Shown: positions 45,942 to 52,192 of the stretch, piece by piece
Layout: every line of letters starts with the position of its first letter
Numbering within the stretch: the first letter of the stretch is position 1
Source: SIG480 sp045546975
GTDB taxonomy: Bacteria > Bacillota > Clostridia > Oscillospirales > JAAYXM01
DNA length: 64,000 bases
NCBI GenBank assembly: GCA_045546975.1
Contig: JAZQDV010000010.1
Location: forward strand, 62,001-126,000
Direction: 5' to 3'
Made by a program: the position numbers and the translations under genes
The notes under the pieces: model-generated
The model's input: the letters and a program-made list of their open reading frames with translations, nothing else
What the model was told of the DNA's origin: nothing
Database searches by the model: none

Positions 45942-46939
45942 TACTTTATACCTCCACACGCTTTGAGTAGTATCTTGTATAGCTCAAGCTCGTAGTCATA
46001 GCCCCACGGGTTTTCCTTTTCACCACGGACCATTTCGCCAAAACTTAAAATCATACCGTCATATCTGTTGTAAATCTCACTTGTTTCTGCTTCGTGCTTC
46101 TTATACCAATCGGTAGTTTCGCGTGTATATCTGTCGGTGGTCTGGTTGTCGCCGACAATCCACTCAAGGGGTTTTAGCTCGACTGTCTTTTTCGTTCCTG
46201 AAACAACGAGCTGGCGTCTTTCAAAACCGCCGATTTCAACTGCGGAGCTCTTTGCAAAAGACACTCCGTTCTCGTATTCGAAAACAGCCATACCAAAGTC
46301 ACTTGCGGTTACGCCGTCAACACCGCTTGCACGGCTTAACGGTATAACGTTCTTGGGTTTTCCCTGAATTCTGTAAATAAGGTCGACAAGGTGGCAACCG
46401 AGGAAGAACATCATTCCTCCCGGAAAGTTTTCAAGCCACTGGCGTGTTTCCTTTGGGTGCAGGCAACTCATCTGCGCATCTACGCTTATGATATCGCCAA
46501 GTTCGCCGTTATCTATATCCTCTATGAGCTTTGCGACAAACGGGTTGTATCTGTACATATATCCCGTATGGAAAACCGTGTTGTTTCGCTTTACTGTTTC
46601 AATAAGCTTTTCGAAGGCTTTAAGGTCTGTTCCTCCCGGTTTTTCCATATGTATGTGCTTTTTTGCATCAGCTGCCATTTGAGCATATTTTGTGAGATAA
46701 ATTTCTTCGGTTTCGACTGCAACGGCTTCGATTTCGGGGTTGTTTATAACCTCGTCAAGCGTAAGCTCGCGGTACCCTTCAAATATCTCCATACGCTCGG
46801 GAAACTTTTCACGCTCGTTTTCGGGGAGAACGAAGCCTGCAACATCAAAGACATCAGGATACTTTTTCAACGAATTGAAGGTCCAGATTCCGTGACTGTT
46901 AAGGCTTGTTCCTATTTGTGCAACTTTTATTTTACGCAT
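45941..46939 (-). CDS. Gfo/Idh/MocA family oxidoreductase
   Basis: 332 residues. N-terminal NAD(P)-binding fold (KVAQIGTSLNSHGIWTFNSL), the MEKPGGTDLKAFEKL motif containing the conserved EKP, and GYMYRYNPFVAKL. These enzymes oxidise or reduce sugars, inositols or related polyols. Divergent from an AraC regulator and followed by an epimerase, suggesting a small inducible sugar-conversion unit. Confidence 0.9.
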   Translation of the reverse strand: MRKIKVAQIGTSLNSHGIWTFNSLKKYPDVFDVAGFVLPENEREKFPERMEIFEGYRELTLDEVINNPEIEAVAVETEEIYLTKYAQMAADAKKHIHMEKPGGTDLKAFEKLIETVKRNNTVFHTGYMYRYNPFVAKLIEDIDNGELGDIISVDAQMSCLHPKETRQWLENFPGGMMFFLGCHLVDLIYRIQGKPKNVIPLSRASGVDGVTASDFGMAVFEYENGVSFAKSSAVEIGGFERRQLVVSGTKKTVELKPLEWIVGDNQTTDRYTRETTDWYKKHEAETSEIYNRYDGMILSFGEMVRGEKENPWGYDYELELYKILLKACGGIK

Positions 46940-46971
46940 ACACGTTCACCTCTAACATAATTATACTCTTG

Positions 46972-47000
46972 TTGACAACCGCAAAACTATATGGTATTCT
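46972..47000 (+). promoter_or_regulatory. promoter of the araC-type regulator gene
   Basis: TTGACA (46972-46977), 17 bases, TATTCT (46995-47000), 38 bases before the ATG. A minus-strand TATAAT (46965-46960) in the same gap may serve the divergent oxidoreductase gene, but I see no -35 for it. Confidence 0.65.
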
Positions 47001-47037
47001 ATCAAAAAACACCACTATATTCCGAGAGGCGAGATAT

Positions 47038-47784
47038 ATGAATAAGGAATACATGATTTCAGACTATACGGTCATTCACCATTGCTTTCAGAATGTGCAC
47101 TCGATAGGACCTGAAATATTTTTTAACAACCCTTGTATCGGTTATCTGAAACGTGGCTGTGCGAAGTTTTTATATAACGGAAAAACCTTTTATGCCAAAG
47201 AAGGGGACCTCATTTATATCGCATACGAAACGAAGTATCAATCGATATGGTATGGCTCGCCGGAGGTTGAGTGGTATCTCATAAGCTTTGATTTTGCCTC
47301 AAAATTTTCTTTTTATGATTACCGATTCCAGATACTCAAGAACTATCCGTCAGAAGTCCCTGATAAGATATATGAGACGTATGATGAGTCAAAGCTTCGT
47401 TCTGTGTCGTATTTCTATATGCTCCTTGATGATATATATCAGAAGATGCAGAGCTCACCATCGATAAAATCGCGCTCGTCTATTGAGCCTGCGATAAACT
47501 ATATAGAGAATAATTACAATAAAAGCATATCGATAGAAGCTCTCGCTGAGCTTTGTCATATGAGCAAGTCAACTCTTTTTGCACAATTCAAACGCGTTTT
47601 CGGTGTCGCTCCCGTTGTATATAAACACAATGTTATGATTCAGCATGCCATTGACTTGCTTTCAAACACGGACATGTCAATTGAGCAAGTGAGCAGAGAG
47701 GTTGGTTTTTCGTCTTCAAACTACTTCAGAAAGATTTTTGTAAAGCTGACAAATAAAAAGCCGAAAGAAATACGAAAAGGATGA
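47038..47784 (+). CDS. AraC family transcriptional regulator
   Basis: 248 residues. An N-terminal cupin-like sensing domain (CIGYLKRGCAKFLYNGKTFYAKEGDLIYI) and a C-terminal pair of helix-turn-helix motifs, ISIEALAELCHMSKSTLFAQFKRVFG and MSIEQVSREVGFSSSNYFRKIFVK (each shown as a separate helix region). Start ATG 47038 by position of GAGAGGCGAG. It is divergent from the oxidoreductase-epimerase genes, which it probably controls in response to a sugar. Confidence 0.9.
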   Translation: MNKEYMISDYTVIHHCFQNVHSIGPEIFFNNPCIGYLKRGCAKFLYNGKTFYAKEGDLIYIAYETKYQSIWYGSPEVEWYLISFDFASKFSFYDYRFQILKNYPSEVPDKIYETYDESKLRSVSYFYMLLDDIYQKMQSSPSIKSRSSIEPAINYIENNYNKSISIEALAELCHMSKSTLFAQFKRVFGVAPVVYKHNVMIQHAIDLLSNTDMSIEQVSREVGFSSSNYFRKIFVKLTNKKPKEIRKG

Positions 47785-47804
47785 ACCTTCAGGTTCATCC
47801 TTTT
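47775..47804. terminator. bidirectional terminator between araC-type gene and HAD gene
   Basis: AAAAGGATGAACC-TTCA-GGTTCATCCTTTT, perfect 13-base arms. It includes the last codons and the stop of the regulator gene, and its other face closes the minus-strand operon starting at 50287. Confidence 0.85.
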
Positions 47805-47806
47805 CG

Positions 47807-48460
47807 TTATATTTTTTCTATTGCGTCAATGAGTTCTGCCGGTGTGTGAATAATCGTTGTTGCACCGCTATCTATAAGCACGTCCTCGTCGCGGAAGCCC
47901 CACGAAACCGAGATGCAGGGGATACCTGAATTTTTGGCGGTTTCGATATCGACCTCAGAATCTCCTATGTAAAGGGCGCTCTCGCGCGGAAGTCCGAGCT
48001 TGTCTATTGAGTAGTAAATCATATCAGGAGCGGGCTTTTTGGGGAGAAAGTCGCAATTGCCAAGCGCGAAGTCCGCGACTTCTGTGAAGTAGAGGTCAAA
48101 AAGCCCTTGTACTGCGTCGTTGTGCTTGTTTGACACAATTGCAAGCTTGTGTCCGCGGCGTTTAAGCTCGTAAAGTACGTCGATAATGCCGTCATACGGC
48201 GCGGTTTTGTTGGTTTTGTTTTTTTCATAATGCTTTTTGAAAGCTGCGAGACATTCGTCAAACTGTTCTTTCGTTGCACTCTCGGGAAGGGCGCGGGTGA
48301 TGAGGTTTACAACCCCGTTTCCGACAATGTGTCGTATCTCCTCGCGTGTTCTCACCGGGTATCCAAGTGAAGAAAGAGCAAAGTTTACACTGTCCGCAAG
48401 GTCATCAAGCGTATCAAGGATTGTTCCGTCAAGGTCAAGTAGAATTGCTTTGGGGTTCAT
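47807..48460 (-). CDS. HAD-superfamily phosphatase (phosphoglycolate phosphatase-like)
   Basis: 217 residues. LLDLDGTILDTLDDL holds the nucleophile Asp, LAIVSNKHNDAV is motif II, and ALYIGDSEVDIETAKNSG is motif IV. A helical cap between motifs I and II marks subclass I (Gph-like). Probable substrate phosphoglycolate, a by-product of DNA repair, fitting its four-base overlap with nth, but HAD substrate prediction is unreliable. Confidence 0.87.
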   Translation of the reverse strand: MNPKAILLDLDGTILDTLDDLADSVNFALSSLGYPVRTREEIRHIVGNGVVNLITRALPESATKEQFDECLAAFKKHYEKNKTNKTAPYDGIIDVLYELKRRGHKLAIVSNKHNDAVQGLFDLYFTEVADFALGNCDFLPKKPAPDMIYYSIDKLGLPRESALYIGDSEVDIETAKNSGIPCISVSWGFRDEDVLIDSGATTIIHTPAELIDAIEKI

Positions 48461-49098
48461 TTCTTTGCTCCTTTGTTATAGGTGGTACAAAATTCTTTGA
48501 GTGTACACTCTCCGCATTTGGGTGAGCGCGCCGTACATACTGCGCGTCCGTGGTAAACAAGCCTGTGACAAAATGCATTCTGCTCTTCGGGCGGCAAAAT
48601 TTCTTTAAGGCGAAGCTCGACCTTTTTCGGATCGTTGCCGGTGCTCAGTCCGAGCCTTCCGGATATACGGATACAGTGCGTATCTGCGACAACAGCAGGT
48701 TTTCCGAAGATATCGCCGAGGATGAGGTTTGCAGTCTTTCTGCCAACACCGGGAAGGGTCAGAAGATCTTCCATGGTAGATGGCACCTCACCGCCGAAAC
48801 GGTCGATAAGCTCGTTTGCAGAAGCTCGGATATCGCGCGCCTTCATACGGAAAACTCCGCACGGGTGTACGATTTTTTCGAGGTCCGTGATGTCACAATT
48901 TGCAATCTCGGAAAGAGTCCTGTATTTTGAAAAAAGCTCTTCTGTAACGATGTTGACCCTTGCATCGGTGCATTGGGCCGAGAGACGCGTTGCAAAAAGC
49001 AGTTCATACGGCTCTTTGTAGTTTAAGGAGCAGACGGCATCAGGGTAGAGTTTTTTAAGCTCATTTATAATGCCGCAAACTCTCTCTTTTAATTTCAT
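48457..49098 (-). CDS. nth: endonuclease III
   Basis: 213 residues. DNA glycosylase/AP lyase for oxidised pyrimidines. The helix-hairpin-helix LPGVGRKTANLILGD with catalytic Lys, catalytic Asp in VVADTHCIRISGRLG, and a C-x6-C-x2-C-x5-C iron-sulfur loop (CTARSPKCGECTLKEFC) are all intact. Confidence 0.95.
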   Translation of the reverse strand: MKLKERVCGIINELKKLYPDAVCSLNYKEPYELLFATRLSAQCTDARVNIVTEELFSKYRTLSEIANCDITDLEKIVHPCGVFRMKARDIRASANELIDRFGGEVPSTMEDLLTLPGVGRKTANLILGDIFGKPAVVADTHCIRISGRLGLSTGNDPKKVELRLKEILPPEEQNAFCHRLVYHGRAVCTARSPKCGECTLKEFCTTYNKGAKK

Positions 49099-49120
49099 AT
49101 GTATTTACTCCGAAAAAGGA

Positions 49121-49609
49121 TTAGTAGCCAAGCTTATCTTCAAGGGAATCGTCGTTCTTTACCCAATCGTTCACGAGAGTGATAGTGTATTCTGTTGCGG
49201 TATTACGAACGACAACACGCTCAATTCCTGCGTTGATTATAAGGCGCTTACACATTGCGCAGGGAGCAGCGTTTTCTACGAGCTCGCCTGATTTCATATC
49301 ACGGCCTACGAGGTAGAGCGTCGAGCCGAGCATCTTTGAGCGGTCTGCTGCGATAATTGCGTTTGCTTCAGCGTGTACGCTTCTGCAAAGCTCATAGCGT
49401 TCGCCTCTCGGGATGCCAAGCTGCTCGCGTCGGCAAGTGCCGAGGTCAGAACAGTTGCATCTGCCTCTCGGTGCGCCCGTATATCCTGTTGAAACGATAG
49501 TGTCATCTCTTACGATAATTGCGCCGAAGTTTCTTCTGAGACAAGTGCCGCGCTCAAGAACTGTTTCTGCGATGTCAAGATAATAATTGAACTTATCTGT
49601 GCGTTTCAT
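49121..49609 (-). CDS. dCMP/cytidine deaminase family protein
   Basis: 162 residues. Zinc-site motifs HAEANAIIAAD and PCAMCKRLIINAG, plus the GAIIVRDDTIVSTGYTGAPRG stretch (an extended dCMP deaminase feature), and CNCSDLGTCRREQLG with extra Cys residues. Converts dCMP to dUMP for thymidylate synthesis; ComEB-like proteins are the same family. ATG 49609 follows AGAGGTG. Confidence 0.9.
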   Translation of the reverse strand: MKRTDKFNYYLDIAETVLERGTCLRRNFGAIIVRDDTIVSTGYTGAPRGRCNCSDLGTCRREQLGIPRGERYELCRSVHAEANAIIAADRSKMLGSTLYLVGRDMKSGELVENAAPCAMCKRLIINAGIERVVVRNTATEYTITLVNDWVKNDDSLEDKLGY

Positions 49610-49621
49610 AAAAACACCTCT

Positions 49622-50287
49622 TTATGTCGTTTTTATTTTTCCATCTGAGATTTCCACTATGCGGTCGGCTTTTTTTGCAACATTTTGGTCATGCGTGATA
49701 AGTATTATGGTAGCGCCGCTTGTGTGAAGCTCTGACAGTATTTCGAGAATTTGTGCGCCTGATTTGAAATCAAGGTTGCCGGTCGGCTCATCAGCGAGAA
49801 TCAGGGCGGGCTTTTGCGTTATCGCACGTGCAATTGCTACACGTTGCTGCTGACCGCCCGAAAGCTCTGAAGGCTTATGACGAAGCCTCTCGGCAAGCCC
49901 GACGCGGAAAAGCGCTTCTTTTGCAATCTCGCGGCGCGAGGTATGCGGTACGCCTGCGAAGGAGAGGGGTAGCTCTACGTTTTCAAGGGCACTCAGTTTT
50001 TCGAGCAGATTAAAGCCTTGGAAAATAAACCCTATTTCGCGATTGCGCAAAGCTGAAAGCTCACGGGCGCTGAGAGAAAAAACATCTTTTCCTGAAAGCG
50101 TATATGTGCCGGAATCGGGTTTATCAAGACATCCGAGCATATTCATCAGAGTGCTTTTTCCGGAACCTGATGCCCCGACAATTGCAACAAATTCACCCTC
50201 TTTTACGCTGAGGTTTATATCGGAAAGAGCGTGAACTGTACCTGATTTTGTCCTGTATGTTTTAGTAAGATGAGATATATGAAGCAA
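49622..50287 (-). CDS. ABC transporter ATP-binding protein, MacB/LolD type, without a permease
   Basis: 221-residue single ABC cassette: Walker A GASGSGKSTLMNML, signature LSGGQQQRVAIARA, Walker B LILADEPTGNLD. MacB/LolD-type ATPases energise FtsX-like permeases moving peptides or lipoproteins, and a permease gene normally follows. Here the next gene is the deaminase, and upstream DNA changes character, so the permease is missing. TTG 50287 start, AAGGAG 8 bases upstream. Confidence 0.9.
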   Translation of the reverse strand: MLHISHLTKTYRTKSGTVHALSDINLSVKEGEFVAIVGASGSGKSTLMNMLGCLDKPDSGTYTLSGKDVFSLSARELSALRNREIGFIFQGFNLLEKLSALENVELPLSFAGVPHTSRREIAKEALFRVGLAERLRHKPSELSGGQQQRVAIARAITQKPALILADEPTGNLDFKSGAQILEILSELHTSGATIILITHDQNVAKKADRIVEISDGKIKTT

Positions 50288-50588
50288 AATTCATACTCCT
50301 TATACATTATATTACGAAATTCGCTATAATACAAGAACGATTTCCGTAATTAGTTTTTGTGAGTATAAGAGGTAATATACAAAAAGAGTCAAGGATAATG
50401 CCAAGACCAGATAAGGAAGTAATTTTGAAAAATTTGAAAATTTAGCTGAATTGGCATAGCAAAGGCAAAAGATAGAGCTGAAAACTCAGTAAAATGGGTT
50501 TTCGGCTTTTTCTTTTTTATCCGCACATTCGTCACTCGGCAGAAGAATTTGTCCTTAGAGATTTTATATATTCGATGGAGGTGCGAAA
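50288..50588. other. intergenic boundary region with a terminator and no gene
   Basis: About 300 bases without a convincing gene, separating the core-like genes from the AT-rich accessory part. The only frame from an ATG is a 15-codon one at 50399-50446 (MPRPDKEVILKNLKI), probably a remnant. A terminator-like hairpin is at 50476-50507. Confidence 0.6.
50476..50518 (+). terminator. terminator-like hairpin in the boundary region
   Basis: AGCTGAAAACTC (50476-50487) pairs with GGGTTTTCGGCT (50496-50507) using G-T pairs and is followed by TTTTCTTTTTT. It has no obvious gene in front of it, so the transcript it once ended may be lost. Confidence 0.65.
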
Positions 50589-50795
50589 ATGAGCTTTATT
50601 GAAGAATTGTATTATGGAAATATAAATCCGAATGAAAACCGGAACAGAAAACCACTGCCTTATGAAAAAGCCGTGCAAACTTTTTCTGAGATTGAATGTA
50701 AACTAACAAAAGAATTGAACGGCGAAAAATTAAAACTCTTTAATGTCCTTGTAAATGCAAGTGATGAAATAGCATATTCTTTAATGCTTGGCTAA
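50589..50795 (+). CDS. short DUF6809-like protein, apparently truncated
   Basis: 68 residues starting MSFIEELYYGNINPNENRN, the pattern of small DUF6809 proteins common on Clostridia mobile elements. The usual ending (about 20 residues with a GFRLG-type motif) is missing; the frame stops after SLMLG. Good ribosome site GGAGGTG. Function unknown. DNA here is AT-richer than the flanking core genes. Confidence 0.5.
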   Translation: MSFIEELYYGNINPNENRNRKPLPYEKAVQTFSEIECKLTKELNGEKLKLFNVLVNASDEIAYSLMLG

Positions 50796-50869
50796 ATGGA
50801 CAGACAAACGGTTATAGCTATGGCGAGCTTGTTGATATTGCTAATGCTGCAATATGGCAATACCGAGAT

Positions 50870-51130
50870 ATGTATCTGCGACCTGACTTTTATACAAATA
50901 ATCTTGAAAAAGTCAGAGCTATATTTGCTCCTGTAATTGAGGATTATAAATCCGGTAAAATTACTTATGCGGAAGCAGAATTTAATGCACGAACAAAAAT
51001 TTATCAATCTGTAAAACCTGATTTCAATCCTAATGTGGAATATATGAAAGATCCTCTTTCGAGAGATATTCCGTCAGTTGATAATAGTTTGTTTATACTT
51101 GCAAGAAAACTAATTTTAGAAAGTAAATAG
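50870..51130 (+). CDS. hypothetical protein, possible remnant of a longer gene
   Basis: 86 residues from ATG 50870, but the frame is open from 50768 and the preceding residues (NGQTNGYSYGELVDIANAAIWQ) look coding, with no good start or ribosome site. It may be the tail of a gene whose start was lost, or joined to the DUF6809-like fragment by a frameshift near 50790. No family recognised; charged, soluble. Confidence 0.35.
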   Translation: MYLRPDFYTNNLEKVRAIFAPVIEDYKSGKITYAEAEFNARTKIYQSVKPDFNPNVEYMKDPLSRDIPSVDNSLFILARKLILESK

Positions 51131-51145
51131 CGACAAATAATGCAA

Positions 51146-51174
51146 AAGGTGTAGCCGTCGTGGCTACACCTTTA
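51146..51174. terminator. bidirectional hairpin between remnant and RHH genes
   Basis: AAAGGTGTAGCC (51146-51157) and GGCTACACCTTT (51163-51174), perfect arms, loop GTCGT, ending at the stop of the minus-strand regulator. Confidence 0.7.
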
Positions 51175-51375
51175 CTATTTGCGGGTAGGTTTAACATTTA
51201 CATCCGGATTTATATCGCCCTCGATTGCACCGTTGGCATCTTCAAACGCTTTAATGTTGTCTCTGATTAAAACAAGCACATGACTGTTAACACTTCTGCC
51301 TTCGTAATCAGCTACATAGGCAATTTTATTTAACATTTCTTCCTCAATTCTTATCGAAACACTCTTAATAGCCAT
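51175..51375 (-). CDS. ribbon-helix-helix DNA-binding protein
   Basis: 66 residues. The N-terminal strand KSVSIRIEEEMLNKIAYVAD followed by GRSVNSHVLVLIRDNIKAFE is the Arc/MetJ ribbon-helix-helix pattern; the last ~18 residues (GDINPDVNVKPTRK) are a loose tail. Such proteins are antitoxins or plasmid/ICE regulators, but no toxin partner is evident. GGAGTG precedes the ATG. Palindromes upstream suggest autoregulation. Confidence 0.78.
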   Translation of the reverse strand: MAIKSVSIRIEEEMLNKIAYVADYEGRSVNSHVLVLIRDNIKAFEDANGAIEGDINPDVNVKPTRK

Positions 51376-51386
51376 AAAATCACTCC

Positions 51387-51413
51387 AAAATAAATATATT
51401 ATGTATTTATTTT
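51387..51413. promoter_or_regulatory. palindromic operator next to the RHH gene
   Basis: AAAATAAATA (51387-51396) and TATTTATTTT (51404-51413), perfect 10-base arms with a 7-base centre, 12 bases upstream of the RHH start. Likely autoregulatory site, by position only. Confidence 0.5.
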
Positions 51414-51444
51414 AATAGAATTATGTGTTATAATGTTATAAATA

Positions 51445-51461
51445 GATATACTGTATATCTG
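51445..51461. promoter_or_regulatory. second palindrome in the divergent RHH/SLOG gap
   Basis: AGATATA-CTG-TATATCT, perfect 7-base arms, 23 bases before the SLOG gene start and overlapping the area where its promoter must lie. Different sequence from the first palindrome. Confidence 0.45.
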
Positions 51462-51483
51462 CATTATCTTTTGAGGTGATGCT

Positions 51484-52002
51484 ATGGAATATTTGAAATC
51501 ATGTACTTGCTGTTTCTTCGGTCACAGAAAGATTGATGAAACGGCTGAATTAAAAAATAAACTATATGAAATTATTGAGAATTTAATTGTAAATGAAAGA
51601 ATAGACACCTTCCTCTTCGGGAGCAAAAGTGCATTTGATGACTTATGTCATAAAATCACAACCGAGCTGAAGGAAAAATATCCTCACATAAAACGGATAT
51701 ATGTCAGGTCGGCATACCAACACATTCCCGACTGGTATGAAGATAGTCTGCTAAAACATTATGAAGGCACATACTTTCCCAAACATATGGAAAACGCAGG
51801 CAGAGCATCCTATGTAGAGCGCAATCAGGAAATGATTAACCACAGTAAATTCTGCGTGGTCTATTACGATGGAAATTATCTTCCCCCAAGGCGTAAAAAC
51901 AGTAGGCGTGATCTATTTGACTACCAACCTAAAAGCGGAACCGCAGTCGCATACGATTACGCCGTGAAAAAGAAAAAGGAGATTATAAATGTGTTAGTTT
52001 AG
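51484..52002 (+). CDS. SLOG-superfamily protein (DUF1273/YpsA-like)
   Basis: 172 residues beginning CTCCFFGHRKIDETAELKNKL; the FFGHR loop and FLFGSKSAFDDLCHKI with a Rossmann-like alternation are typical of SLOG proteins, which bind nucleotide-derived ligands. KSGTAVAYDYAVKKKKEIINV is the usual C-terminal GT-A-Y stretch. Ligand and role are unknown. Found often near mobile elements and nucleotide-signalling systems. Confidence 0.75.
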   Translation: MEYLKSCTCCFFGHRKIDETAELKNKLYEIIENLIVNERIDTFLFGSKSAFDDLCHKITTELKEKYPHIKRIYVRSAYQHIPDWYEDSLLKHYEGTYFPKHMENAGRASYVERNQEMINHSKFCVVYYDGNYLPPRRKNSRRDLFDYQPKSGTAVAYDYAVKKKKEIINVLV

Positions 52003-52112
52003 AAAAGGCAAGATTGTAACCGGTTATATTTGTACAAAAATTCGTAGTTTTGTTAAAAAATTAAATGTTTTCTTTTGAAAAGCGGGGTGTTTTGTAAAAA
52101 ACAGCATAGATA

Positions 52113-52140
52113 TTGAAAAATTGGATTTGTATGGTATAAT
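52113..52140 (+). promoter_or_regulatory. promoter of the diguanylate cyclase gene
   Basis: TTGAAA (52113-52118), 16 bases, TATAAT (52135-52140), 52 bases before the ATG. The 190-base gap also holds a small palindrome TAACCGGTTA (52017-52026) and no gene. Confidence 0.7.
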
Positions 52141-52192
52141 TATAATATATGTATAATTGAAGAATTTGAATTATAGATAAGAAGGAATAGAT

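Noticed and set aside
46391..46960. 189-codon plus-strand frame opposite the Gfo/Idh/MocA gene
   Set aside because: The opposite strand encodes a complete, recognisable protein; this frame has no ribosome site or family pattern.
50399..50446. 15-codon frame MPRPDKEVILKNLKI
   Set aside because: Too short and without a ribosome site to call a gene; noted only as a possible remnant.
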